From contig OZ220679.1 of the NCBI GenBank assembly GCA_965116355.1, forward strand, positions 2,232,001-2,296,000: DNA of 64,000 nucleotides. Direction: 5' to 3'. Positions 8,032 through 16,188 of the stretch are shown here, piece by piece (position 1 is the first letter of the stretch; every line of letters starts with the position of its first letter). The notes under the pieces are model-generated. The model saw nothing but the letters and a program-made list of their open reading frames with translations, had not been told where the DNA came from and searched no databases. This stretch comes from UBA1127 sp965116355 (GTDB taxonomy: Bacteria > Chloroflexota > Dehalococcoidia > Lucifugimonadales > UBA1127). The translations under genes and the position numbers were made by a program.

Positions 8032-10281
8032 CTACAGGCTGGCCTCCAGCTTGGCGAGGGAGTGGAGGAGGCGTTTGACGCCGCTGCCGTCAAAGGCGAC
8101 GGTGAGTTCGTAGTCATCTTTGGTGGCCTTGCAGCTTACTACGACGCCCTCGCCGAACGTTGCGTGGCTGACGCGGTCGCCGGGGTCGAAGGGGGGCGGG
8201 CCGGGGTTCGGGTCGTTGCCCCCTTCGACTAAGCTCAGGGCGAACGGGTCGGGGGTTCCCTCAGGGCGAACGGAGCCGGCGAGGGCGCGGCTGCCGGTGC
8301 GGGTTGAAGCCCTTGTTTCAAGGCGGCTCTCGCGCTCTCCCTCCGGCGAGGCGATGAGCTCGCGGGGAATGTCGTTCAGGAAGCGCGAGGGGATGCCGGG
8401 GAGGGAGTTGCCCATGACGCGGCGGCGAAAGGCACGGGTCAGGTAGAGGCGCTCCTTGGCGCGGGTCATGCCGACGTAGCAGAGGCGGCGTTCCTCCTCC
8501 ATCTCACCGGGGTCATCGAAGGAGCGGATGTGGGGGAGCATGCCCTCCTCCATGCCGACGATGAAGACGGCGGGGAACTCCAGTCCCTTGGCCTGGTGCA
8601 GGGTGATGAGGGTGACGCCGTCGCCGGTTTCCGCGTTGTCGGCGTCGGAGACGAGGGCGACCTGCTCGAGGAAGGCGGCGAGGCCGTCGGGCGGGGGCAC
8701 GCCAGCGAAGTCGGCGGCGACGGTGCGGAGCTCGCGGACGTTGTCCCAACGGTCCTCGCCCTGCTCGTCGTCGCTGAGGAGGTGGTCGCGGTAGCCGGTG
8801 CGCTGGATGACAAGGTCGAGGAGCTCGGCGGCCTCGAGCTCGTTCACGGCTTGCTGCAGCTCCTTGAGGACCGCGCCGAGGCGGGCGAGGGAGGCCTTGC
8901 CCGCGCGGGGGATGGGCGTCTCGACGTCGGGGGCGTCGGCGAGGATCTCGATGGCGCGGCGCATGGGGACGTCGAGGGTGCGCGCCCAGCGGGTGAGCTC
9001 GTCGACGGTGCGCTGGCCGATGCCGCGGGGCGGCACGTTCAGGGTTCGCTCGAGGCTGACGTCGTCGGCGGGGTTGTTGAGGACGCGGAGGTAGGCGATG
9101 ACGTCGCGGATTTCCTTGCGCTGGTAGAAGCGGAGGGCGCCGACGAGCCGGTAGGGGATGCCGTGGCGCATGCAGGCCTCTTCCAGCGCGCGGGACTGGG
9201 CGTTCACGCGGTAGGCGACGGCGGCGTCTCCATAGGCGAGTTCGCCGGCGCGGCGGAGGCGGTCGACCTCCTTGATGACCCAGAGGGCCTCGTCGCCCTC
9301 GTCGTAGGCCTCGTGGACGAAGACGCGGTTGCCGGCGGGGGCCGTGGGGACGAGGCGCTTCTCGACGCGCTGACGGTTGCCGCTGATGACCTTCCCGGCG
9401 GCGGAGAGGATGTTGGCGGAGGAGCGGTAGTTCTCCTCCAGCATGACCATCTCGGCGTCGGGGAAGTCCTCGCGGAAGCTGAGGATGTTGCGGATGTCCG
9501 CGTGGCGCCAGGAGTAGATGGACTGGTCGGGGTCGCCGACGACGGCGATGTTGCGCCACTTGCCCGCAAGCTGCTTGGCGATCTCGTACTGGGCGACGTT
9601 GGTGTCCTGGAACTCGTCCACCATGAGGTGACGGAAGCGGTCCTGGTAGCGGGCAAGTACGTCCGAGTGGGCGGCGAAGAGGCTGTGGGTCATGAGCAAG
9701 AGGTCGTCGAAATCGACGGCCTGGTTGGAGCGGAGCATCTGCTGATACTGCTCATAGGCGCGGAGGGTGACCTCCTCGAAGTAGGAGCCGACGTTGGCGC
9801 GGTAGGCGGCGGGGTCCATGAGCTGGGCCTTGGCGCCGGAGATGCCGTTGAGGACGGCGCCGGGAGTGAACTGCTTGGGCTCGATGCCGGCGGCCTGCAT
9901 GGCCTTCTTGAGCAGGCTGAGCTGGTCGTCGCGGTCGTAGATGGTGAAGTCCCGATTGATGTTGATTGCCTCGCCGGACTCGCGGAGGATGCGGGAGCAG
10001 AGGGCGTGGAAGGTGCCGGCGGTGACCTGCTCGGCGACAGGGCCGCCGAGCAGGCGCGCGAGGCGATCGCGGAGCTCGCGGGCGGCCTTGTTGGTGAAGG
10101 TGAGCACGCAGATGCCGCGGGGCGGGACGCCGACGGTGCGGACGAGGTAGGCGACTCGATGGACGATGACGCGGGTCTTGCCGCTGCCGGGGCCCGCGAC
10201 GATGAGCAGCGGGCCATCAATGTGCTGCACGGCCCGCTGCTGCGCCTCGTTGAGGCCCTCGAGGAGACGGTCTGTCGTCAT
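8032..10281 (-). CDS. ATP-dependent DNA helicase UvrD/PcrA
   Basis: This is a superfamily 1A 3'-5' helicase acting in excision repair and in clearing replication and transcription blocks. The 749-residue protein has motif I VAGPGSGKTR near residue 30, Ia VLTFTNKAARELRDR, II DEFQDTN, III VGDPDQSIYSWRHAD, IV FLEENYRS-like VMLEENYRSS, V LITLHQAKGLEFPAVF and VI LCYVGMTRAKERLYL. The C-terminal PcrA-type tudor domain is recognisable in GDRVSHATFGEGVV. Just before that domain the linker contains SVRPEGTPDPFALSLVEGG, which is the translation of the dispersed R1 repeat. The upstream -10 box TATACT lies eight bases from the ATG and no ribosome binding site is seen. Confidence 0.95.
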   Translation of the reverse strand: MTTDRLLEGLNEAQQRAVQHIDGPLLIVAGPGSGKTRVIVHRVAYLVRTVGVPPRGICVLTFTNKAARELRDRLARLLGGPVAEQVTAGTFHALCSRILRESGEAININRDFTIYDRDDQLSLLKKAMQAAGIEPKQFTPGAVLNGISGAKAQLMDPAAYRANVGSYFEEVTLRAYEQYQQMLRSNQAVDFDDLLLMTHSLFAAHSDVLARYQDRFRHLMVDEFQDTNVAQYEIAKQLAGKWRNIAVVGDPDQSIYSWRHADIRNILSFREDFPDAEMVMLEENYRSSANILSAAGKVISGNRQRVEKRLVPTAPAGNRVFVHEAYDEGDEALWVIKEVDRLRRAGELAYGDAAVAYRVNAQSRALEEACMRHGIPYRLVGALRFYQRKEIRDVIAYLRVLNNPADDVSLERTLNVPPRGIGQRTVDELTRWARTLDVPMRRAIEILADAPDVETPIPRAGKASLARLGAVLKELQQAVNELEAAELLDLVIQRTGYRDHLLSDDEQGEDRWDNVRELRTVAADFAGVPPPDGLAAFLEQVALVSDADNAETGDGVTLITLHQAKGLEFPAVFIVGMEEGMLPHIRSFDDPGEMEEERRLCYVGMTRAKERLYLTRAFRRRVMGNSLPGIPSRFLNDIPRELIASPEGERESRLETRASTRTGSRALAGSVRPEGTPDPFALSLVEGGNDPNPGPPPFDPGDRVSHATFGEGVVVSCKATKDDYELTVAFDGSGVKRLLHSLAKLEASL
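8221..8274. repeat. R1 repeat inside the helicase reading frame
   Basis: A complete R1 copy (8222-8247) and a partial second copy (8255-8274) lie within the helicase gene and are read in frame. They fall in the poorly conserved linker between helicase motif VI and the C-terminal tudor domain. Confidence 0.85.
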
Positions 10282-10289
10282 ACGCTAGC

Positions 10290-10295
10290 AGTATA
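10290..10295 (-). promoter_or_regulatory. -10 box of the helicase gene (probably leaderless)
   Basis: On the minus strand TATACT ends eight bases before the ATG at 10281. Initiation about seven bases downstream of a -10 would place the 5' end of the mRNA almost at the start codon. No Shine-Dalgarno is present. No clear -35 is visible. Confidence 0.5.
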
Positions 10296-10480
10296 GCAGC
10301 GCGGACGGGGCGGACGCCGCAGGCGAGCGGGGGTTGCTCGGCGAGTTTGGGGCGTGCCTCGCAGATATCGGCTTGCGCCGTATGACGGGGGGAGACGACG
10401 GGGCCGCGCCCGTCGGGGTTCCTGCCTGGCAGGAACGACGGGGGTGGCGCTGTGCTATGCTGATTGCCGGAGAGGCATGT

Positions 10481-11623
10481 ATGGGCGAGCTGGAAATCGG
10501 CGGGCTGACGCTGGGGTCCACTTTCTGGGACGTGGCCGTGCTGGTGGTCGCGTTCCTCTTCTTCGTGTTCCTTTCCTACCTGGTCCACTTCATCCTCGAC
10601 CGGGTGGCCGACAGCCTGAAGCGGCAGCAGCGGGCAGAGGTCATCGAGCACCTGATAGAGGCGACGTACCGGCCCATCACGTGGTTCTTCCTGGTGCAGG
10701 GGCTCCTGGCGGTCGCCGTCCTACTGGGCACGATGGAGCGGTGGCAGGACGCGATTGGGCTGGACGCGTGGTTGGACGTCACCTTCCGCATCTGGGCGGT
10801 GCTGACCATCCTGCTTGTGGCCGCCGGCAGCGCGCGCGGCCTAAGCGTTCTGCTGAACTGGTACGGCGAGCACCATGCGTACGACGAAGGCGCGATAGTC
10901 GCGCCCAGCCTTGTGAACCCGCTTCGCCGCTTTGCGACGCTGGCCATTTACATCGTCGCCATCCTGGTGGCGCTGGAGCTGCTGGGCATCTCGGTGACGC
11001 CGCTGGTGGCCGGACTGGGCATCGGCGGCATAGCGGTGGCGCTCGCGGTGCAACCGACACTGTCGAACTTCTTTGCGGGCAGCTACCTTGCCGGCGGCGG
11101 GATTGTCCGCCCGGGCGACTTCGTGGAGTTGGAGAACGGCTTTCAGGGCTACATCGTAGACGTGGGGTGGCGGAGCACGCGGCTGCGCACGCCGTACAAC
11201 AACCTGGTCGTCATCCCGAACTCGCGGCTGGCGGACAGCATGCTGACCAACTTCTCCAACCCTGAGGAGGCGATCGGCGTGCTGCTCATGTGCGGGGTCA
11301 GCTACAGCAGCTCGCTTGCGGACGTGGAACGCATGGCGAAGGAAGCGGCGCAGAAGGTCATCGACGAGACGGACGGGGCGGACAAGGGGATGGCGCCGTG
11401 GTTCGGCTTCGAGACGTTCGGCGACTCCAACATCGACTTCTGGGTGTGGGTGCAGGCGAACAGCCGGCTGGACTCCTTCATCGTCAAGAGCGAGCTCATC
11501 AAGGCGCTGCACGAGCGGTTTGGGGCCGAGGGGATCTCGATCAACTACCCGATGCGGCACCTGGTGTTTCCGGAGGGCGGGGTGTCCGTCAGTCGCACGG
11601 ACGGGGACGGCGCGGCGTCCTAG
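10481..11623 (+). CDS. MscS-family small-conductance mechanosensitive channel
   Basis: This is an inner-membrane channel that releases solutes on osmotic downshock. The 380-residue product has three or four N-terminal membrane helices. The pore-lining TM3 is VTPLVAGLGIGGIAVALAVQPT, with the Gly/Ala packing pattern of MscS. Then come the beta domain signature GSYLAGGGIVRPGDFVEL, VVIPNSRLADSMLTNFS and an alpha/beta C-terminal domain. The frame stays open upstream, but that stretch holds an R2 repeat (10413-10442), so I start at ATG 10481, which has GGAGAGG five bases upstream. It is a single gene. Confidence 0.92.
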   Translation: MGELEIGGLTLGSTFWDVAVLVVAFLFFVFLSYLVHFILDRVADSLKRQQRAEVIEHLIEATYRPITWFFLVQGLLAVAVLLGTMERWQDAIGLDAWLDVTFRIWAVLTILLVAAGSARGLSVLLNWYGEHHAYDEGAIVAPSLVNPLRRFATLAIYIVAILVALELLGISVTPLVAGLGIGGIAVALAVQPTLSNFFAGSYLAGGGIVRPGDFVELENGFQGYIVDVGWRSTRLRTPYNNLVVIPNSRLADSMLTNFSNPEEAIGVLLMCGVSYSSSLADVERMAKEAAQKVIDETDGADKGMAPWFGFETFGDSNIDFWVWVQANSRLDSFIVKSELIKALHERFGAEGISINYPMRHLVFPEGGVSVSRTDGDGAAS

Positions 11624-11635
11624 CCTTGCCACTCA

Positions 11636-11745
11636 GACGGGGCGGGCGACCACAAGGGTCGCCCCTACCCACCCCCGCCCCTCTGGGTTCCCGCCTGCGC
11701 GGGAACGACGAGTGCGTGGCTCAGGACGGAGTCAGGGCGAACGGG
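11636..11745. repeat. R4, R2-like and R1 repeats between two genes
   Basis: An R4 hairpin (GGGCGACC/GGGTCGCCCC) is at about 11642-11669. An R2 variant (GTTCCCGCCTGCGCGGGAAC) is near 11688-11711. A truncated R1 (GTCAGGGCGAACGG) follows at about 11731-11745. They fill the whole spacer. Confidence 0.75.
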
Positions 11746-11750
11746 CGTGG

Positions 11751-12515
11751 TCATAGCGGGGGCTTGACCTCGTAGACGACGCTTTCCCAGAGGGTCTTCG
11801 GCAGCGCGACGAGGGCGTCGTGGCCCGGCTCCCGGATGTCCAGGACGCGCTTGCGGGCGACAGGGCCAAAGCGCTCGGCCCACGGGCACCATTCGCGGAA
11901 ACCGGCCAGCGTGTGCGCCTCCCCGCCGAGGAAGAAGTGCTCGATGCCGTGCTCGTAGGGGCCGAGCCGGTCTTGCAGCGTCTCACATACATCCTTGTAG
12001 AGCTCGTGCATCTGGCCCTCGCGGATGCGGCGGAAGCGGTTGGAGGACGAGCCGCCCTTCTTATGCCGTCCCTTTACGAAACGCCGGTCCGTCTTGGTCG
12101 CCAGGATGCGCTCGCCTCGGTAGACGCCGATGCCGTAGCGGCCGAGGCGGACGAGGCAGGCGGCGATGACGGGCTCCGTGTCCAGCAACGCCAGCAGCGG
12201 GGCGGCGTCGATGCCCTCCGTCTCCATCTCGACGGCGAGGGGGAGCGGCGGGAGGACGGCTCGGAGCAGGCGGCCGTCCCAGAACAGCGCGACGCCCACG
12301 TCCGACGCCTCGATGGCTGACGCGACGCGGTCAAGGCCCTCGGCGTCGGCGAAGCTGGGCGACAGATGGGCGAGCGGAGGCGGCGCGCTCCACGGGGCGA
12401 CGTAGGCTGTGCGGGCCGTCGCGCCGGGGCGGGCGAGGAGGGCGGCGAGGTAACGGCGCATGCGGTCCTTCGGCAGGACGCGGCGGGTGACGGTGGCGGT
12501 CATGCTTGTCGTCAT
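11751..12515 (-). CDS. Vms1/ANKZF1-type eRF1-fold protein (VLRF1-like), candidate peptidyl-tRNA hydrolase
   Basis: This 254-residue protein looks like a bacterial member of the Vms1-like release factor (VLRF1) group. Those proteins carry an eRF1-type domain that can cut nascent chains from peptidyl-tRNA on stalled ribosomes. The key stretch is RRFVKGRHKKGGSSSNRFRRIR (near residues 146-167), which resembles the basic loop with GG-S-x-S followed by a basic helix that replaces the GGQ loop. Upstream strands include GVALFWDGRLLRAVLPP and LVRLGRYGIGVYRGERILATKTD. Downstream, EHFFLGGEAHTLAGFREW matches an eRF1-domain strand-turn-helix. I cannot see a glutamine directly after GG, so activity is uncertain. 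The gene appears leaderless. Confidence 0.6.
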   Translation of the reverse strand: MTTSMTATVTRRVLPKDRMRRYLAALLARPGATARTAYVAPWSAPPPLAHLSPSFADAEGLDRVASAIEASDVGVALFWDGRLLRAVLPPLPLAVEMETEGIDAAPLLALLDTEPVIAACLVRLGRYGIGVYRGERILATKTDRRFVKGRHKKGGSSSNRFRRIREGQMHELYKDVCETLQDRLGPYEHGIEHFFLGGEAHTLAGFREWCPWAERFGPVARKRVLDIREPGHDALVALPKTLWESVVYEVKPPL

Positions 12516-12521
12516 ACTCCC

Positions 12522-12550
12522 ACTCTACCCCACGCTCATTGCGTCGTCAG
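12522..12550 (-). promoter_or_regulatory. Leaderless promoter of the VLRF1-like gene
   Basis: On the minus strand CTGACG (12545-12550), a 17-bp spacer and TAGAGT (12522-12527) form a vegetative promoter. The -10 ends six bases before the ATG at 12515, which implies a leaderless transcript. Confidence 0.5.
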
Positions 12551-12607
12551 CCTGCGTGGAATTGCCTTGTGGGGTACACTATGCCAATTCCAGCTATGCG
12601 GGGGTCT

Positions 12608-13660
12608 ATGATGGCTACGTTCAAGGTTGTGGCGCAGAAGCCGCCGACGCCGACGCCTATGCAGCCCGGCGATTTCGACCTGGAGATGGAGGCGCTGGCG
12701 GGTATCGACGTGGAGATTGTGGAGCTGGCCGCCACGACGGAGGACGAGTTCATTGCTGGGGCGCGGGACGCCGACGCGGTGATGGCGCGGGGGCGCCGGA
12801 TGACCAAGAAGATCATCGACAGCCTGGAGCAGTGCAAGGTCATCGCGCTGGGGAGCGTCGGGGCGGACTCGGTGGACGTGGAGGCGGCGACGGCGCGGAA
12901 AATTCCCGTGACCAACTGCCCGGACACCTTCATCGAGGAGGTGGCCGACCACACGATGATGCTGATGCTGGCGACGTTCCGGCGTCTGACGACGATGGAC
13001 CGCATGGTGCGGGAGTCGCGGTGGCGCGAGGGTCGGCCGCTGCTGTCGGAGTTCCCGAGGCTCATGGGGCAGACGCTGGGGTTCATCGGCTTCGGGCACG
13101 TGCCGCGGGCGACGGCGCTTCGGGCGGCGCCCTTCGGCGTGCGGATGCTTGCGTACGACCCGTACATCGAGGAGCTGGTGATGAGCGGGTACGGCGTCGA
13201 GCCGGTCGGGCTGATGGAGCTGCTGGAGAAGTCGGACATCGTGTCGATGCACGCGCCGGCGACGCCGGAGGCCGAGGGGATGCTGACGCACAAGCACTTT
13301 CGCGCGATGAAGCCGACGGCGCTCTTCATCAACAACGGCCGCGGGCCGACGGTGCACGAGGAGGCGCTCATACAGGCGCTGCAAGAGGGGTGGATCGCGG
13401 GCGCGGGGCTGGACGTGCTGGAAAAGGAGCCGCCGGACCCGGAGAACCCCCTGCTGCACATGGATAACGTCATCCTGACGCCGCACGTGGCGTCGGCATC
13501 GGCGCGGATGGCGCCGGAGTCGCGGCGGCGGGTGGGGACGGAGATTGCGCTGGTGCTGACGGGGCGGTGGCCCAAGTCGTGCGTAAACCCGTCGGTGCTG
13601 GAGAAGACGGACCTGCGCCGGTGGCAGCCGTACTCGATGGAGCGCGGGCCGGGGTCATAG
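12608..13660 (+). CDS. D-isomer-specific 2-hydroxyacid dehydrogenase
   Basis: This is an NAD(P)-dependent oxidoreductase that interconverts 2-hydroxyacids and 2-oxoacids; the substrate cannot be told from sequence. The product is about 350 residues with the split catalytic domain flanking a Rossmann domain. The dinucleotide loop is GFIGFGHVPRATALRA, with His-Val in place of the usual second part of GxGxxG. The catalytic Arg lies in FINNGRGPTVHEEAL, the Glu in LDVLEKEPPDPENPL and the His in LTPHVAS, so the triad is complete. Tandem ATGs at 12608 and 12611 follow a GGGGG stretch; the longer frame from 12506 would overlap the divergent gene and is rejected. Two kinase-like genes follow closely. 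Confidence 0.85.
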   Translation: MMATFKVVAQKPPTPTPMQPGDFDLEMEALAGIDVEIVELAATTEDEFIAGARDADAVMARGRRMTKKIIDSLEQCKVIALGSVGADSVDVEAATARKIPVTNCPDTFIEEVADHTMMLMLATFRRLTTMDRMVRESRWREGRPLLSEFPRLMGQTLGFIGFGHVPRATALRAAPFGVRMLAYDPYIEELVMSGYGVEPVGLMELLEKSDIVSMHAPATPEAEGMLTHKHFRAMKPTALFINNGRGPTVHEEALIQALQEGWIAGAGLDVLEKEPPDPENPLLHMDNVILTPHVASASARMAPESRRRVGTEIALVLTGRWPKSCVNPSVLEKTDLRRWQPYSMERGPGS

Positions 13661-13681
13661 GCAACCGGCAGGGGGAGAGTC

Positions 13682-14773
13682 TTGGCGAACGTGGCCGTCC
13701 CCACGGGCATCGAGGACGTTACCGCGGAGTGGCTGACGGCCGCCCTGCGCGAGGGCGGGCTCGACGTGCGGGTGGCGTCGGTCGAGCCGGAGAGCATTGG
13801 CGAGGGCGTCGGCGTGAACGGCCTGACCTCGCGGCTGCGCGTTGGGTACGAGCCCGGCTGCGACGGCCCGCCGTCGTTCGTGCTGAAGCTGCCGCCTACC
13901 CATCCGGCGAGCAAGGACATCGGGCTGCGGCTGGGGTTCTACGAGAACGAGATCCGCTTCTACGACGAGCTTGCGGGGAACGTGTCGGTCAACCTGCCCC
14001 GGTGCTACTACACGGGCATGGACAAGGAGCGGCACGACTACGCGCTGCTGATGGAGGACATGGCCCCAGCGCTCCCCGGCGACGATATCGCGAGCTGCTC
14101 GTGGGAGGAGGCGGCGGCCATCATTGACGAGCTGCCCAAGCTGCACGCGCCGTGGTGGAACAGCGAGCTGCTGCCGGCGCTGGAGTGGCTGCCCGTCGGC
14201 GAGCCGAACATCGAGGCGGCCAACCAGCGCTTCCAGGACGTGCTGTTCCCGGCGACGATGCGGAACTACGGCGACACGATCTCGGCGACGGCCTATCGCG
14301 TTGCCGAGAAGTATTCGCGGGGGCTGGTGCACATCGTCAAGCAGATGACGGCGGCGCCGTACACGCTGACGCACAGCGACTACCGGCTCGTCAACATGCT
14401 CCTCGGCGGGCCGGAAGGCGACCGGCGGGTGACGGTGCTCGACTGGCAGCGGGTGGCGCTGGGGAAGGGCCCCATCGACGTCGCATTCTTCACCGTGCTC
14501 AGCCTGCCGACGGAGACGCGGCGCGAGTGGCAGTGGGAGCTTGTGGAGCGGTACCACGCGGGGCTGGTGGAGCAGGGCGTAGGCGGCTACAGCCTCGATG
14601 AGTGCCGGCGCGACTACAGGCTGTGCGCCTTCGCGCCGACGCGCATTGCGCTGGCCCACGGCTCGCGACCGCCGGAACAGCTCGACGGCGAGGCGGGCAG
14701 GCTGCTGCAGGCGACGCTTATGCAGCGGGCGGCGGCGGCGATGGAAGATTTGGGGATGGAGGAGTTTTTGTAG
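13682..14773 (+). CDS. APH-fold phosphotransferase (first of tandem pair)
   Basis: This 363-residue protein has the aminoglycoside phosphotransferase/choline kinase-type fold. It has an ATP-site lysine in FVLKLPPTHP, the catalytic loop LTHSDYRLVNML (HxDxxxxN) and the metal-binding aspartate in VTVLDWQRVALGKGPIDVAFF. These signatures occur in ecdysteroid-kinase-like and acyl-CoA-dehydrogenase-associated phosphotransferases as well as antibiotic kinases, so the substrate is unknown. The start is TTG 13682 after GGGGGAGAG, 21 bp downstream of the dehydrogenase, so the two are probably co-transcribed. A paralogue of similar length follows at 15014. Confidence 0.8.
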   Translation: MANVAVPTGIEDVTAEWLTAALREGGLDVRVASVEPESIGEGVGVNGLTSRLRVGYEPGCDGPPSFVLKLPPTHPASKDIGLRLGFYENEIRFYDELAGNVSVNLPRCYYTGMDKERHDYALLMEDMAPALPGDDIASCSWEEAAAIIDELPKLHAPWWNSELLPALEWLPVGEPNIEAANQRFQDVLFPATMRNYGDTISATAYRVAEKYSRGLVHIVKQMTAAPYTLTHSDYRLVNMLLGGPEGDRRVTVLDWQRVALGKGPIDVAFFTVLSLPTETRREWQWELVERYHAGLVEQGVGGYSLDECRRDYRLCAFAPTRIALAHGSRPPEQLDGEAGRLLQATLMQRAAAAMEDLGMEEFL

Positions 14774-14989
14774 GGGCAGGGCGGCCCTCGTGGTTGCCCC
14801 GGGCGCCCACGTCGCGGAGACGACGGAAGGGTCGCGTTTGTCGGGGCCCCTGCCTACGCAGGGGCGACGGACGGGAGGAGTTTCTGTAGGGGCGGGGCGG
14901 CCCTCATGGTTGCCCCGGGCGCCTACGTCGCGGGAACGACGGAAGGATGGCGTTTGTCGGGGCCCCTGCCTGCGCAGGGGCGACGGATG
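14758..14989 (+). repeat. 116-bp tandem duplication spanning a gene end
   Basis: Two near-identical units (14758-14873 and 14874-14989, offset 116 bp) each begin with GGAGGAGTTTYTGTAGGGGC. In the first unit this is the last codons and stop of the kinase gene; the second is a relic copy in the spacer. Each unit contains an R4-like stretch (GGCGGCCCTCRTGGTTGCCCC) and an R2 variant (CCCCTGCC/GCAGGGGCGACGG). Confidence 0.85.
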
Positions 14990-15013
14990 GAAGGAGATTC
15001 GGGAGGCGGATTG

Positions 15014-16108
15014 ATGGCGGACGTGGCGGTGCCGGGAGGTCTGGCGGACATTACGGCGGAGTGGATGACGGCGGTGCTGCGGGGGCGCGGGCTGGACGTG
15101 GAGGTTGCGTCGGTGACGCCGGAGGCGGGCGCCGAGGGGTCGGGGGTCAACGGCATCACGTGCCGGCTGTTCATCGATTACGCGCGCGGGGGTGAGGGCG
15201 CGCCGGAATCGCTCGTCGTCAAGCTGCCGTCGACGTCGGCGGCGATCAAGGGCGTGGCCATCCGGCAGCGGTTCTACCACAACGAGATCTACTTCTACGA
15301 CGACTTCGCGGACAAGGTGACGGTCAACATTCCCGGCTACTACTACGGGGGCATCGACGACGAACGGCAGAACTACGTGCTGCTCATGCAGGACATGACG
15401 CCCGCCGTCGTTGGCGACGACATCGGGAGCTGCTCGAAGGAGGAGGCGGTGCTGGCGGTTCGGGAGATCCCCAAGCTGCACGCGCCGTGGTGGGAGCACC
15501 CCGGTCTCGACTCGTTTGCGTGGCTGCCGGTGGGGGAGCCGAACCTGGAGGTCGCCGACGCACGGTTCGCGAACGAGGTGCTGCCGGGCGTCATGCGCAA
15601 CTACGGGGACACCCTCTCGCCCAAGGTGCGGGGCATCGTCGAGCGGTACTGCTCAAACTTCACCGAGACCATCCTGAAGATGTGCAGCAGCCCCCGGACG
15701 CTGACGCACAGCGACTACCGGCTGACCAACATGCTCTTCGGCGGGCCGCCGGAGGCGCGGGAGATCACGGTGGTCGACTGGCAGCGGGTGGCCATCGCGC
15801 GGGGGCCGATCGACGTGGCGTTCTTCGCGGTTCTGAGCCTGACAACGGAGCTGCGGCGGGCGTGGGAGCGAGAGCTGGTGGAGCAGTACCACGACGCGCT
15901 GCTGGCCGAGGGCGTGAAGGGGTACTCGCTGGACGAGTGCTGGCGGGACTACCGGCTGTGCGCCATCGGGCCATCGCGGATCACGCTGTCGTTCTCGGCG
16001 CGGCCGCGGGAGGACATGGGCGGCTCGCACCTGCTGGCGCTGCAGCAGACGCTGATCTCGCGGGTGTCGGCGGCGATGGAGGATTTGGACATGGAGGAGT
16101 TTGTGTAG
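15014..16108 (+). CDS. APH-fold phosphotransferase (second of tandem pair)
   Basis: This 364-residue paralogue of the preceding kinase is collinear with it throughout: ADVAVPGGLADITAEW versus ANVAVPTGIEDVTAEW at the N-terminus and MEDLDMEEFV versus MEDLGMEEFL at the end. It keeps the nucleotide lysine in LVVKLPSTSA, the catalytic LTHSDYRLTNML and the DWQRVAIARGPIDVAFF metal motif. The start is ATG 15014 with GGGAGG seven bases upstream; the longer open frame would read through the duplicated repeat and is rejected. The substrate is unknown. Conservation of all active-site residues in both copies argues that both are functional. Confidence 0.82.
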   Translation: MADVAVPGGLADITAEWMTAVLRGRGLDVEVASVTPEAGAEGSGVNGITCRLFIDYARGGEGAPESLVVKLPSTSAAIKGVAIRQRFYHNEIYFYDDFADKVTVNIPGYYYGGIDDERQNYVLLMQDMTPAVVGDDIGSCSKEEAVLAVREIPKLHAPWWEHPGLDSFAWLPVGEPNLEVADARFANEVLPGVMRNYGDTLSPKVRGIVERYCSNFTETILKMCSSPRTLTHSDYRLTNMLFGGPPEAREITVVDWQRVAIARGPIDVAFFAVLSLTTELRRAWERELVEQYHDALLAEGVKGYSLDECWRDYRLCAIGPSRITLSFSARPREDMGGSHLLALQQTLISRVSAAMEDLDMEEFV

Positions 16109-16112
16109 GAGG

Positions 16113-16152
16113 GTACCCCCATCCCAACCTTCCCCCGCTCGCGGGGGAAGGA
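16113..16152. repeat. R6 hairpin repeat
   Basis: CCTTCCCCC and GGGGGAAGG form a 9-bp stem around GCTCGC, preceded by CCCATCCCAA. The same element recurs at about 18178-18216 and 34352-34386. It lies between convergent genes and could act as a terminator. Confidence 0.7.
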
Positions 16153-16188
16153 GCTTATGACGGCGAGGGCCACGCTATCTGCTTGCCG

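Noticed and set aside
10334..10480. N-terminal extension of the MscS gene
   Set aside because: The extra codons include an R2 repeat, and ATG 10481 has a well-spaced GGAGAGG directly before a typical MscS first helix.
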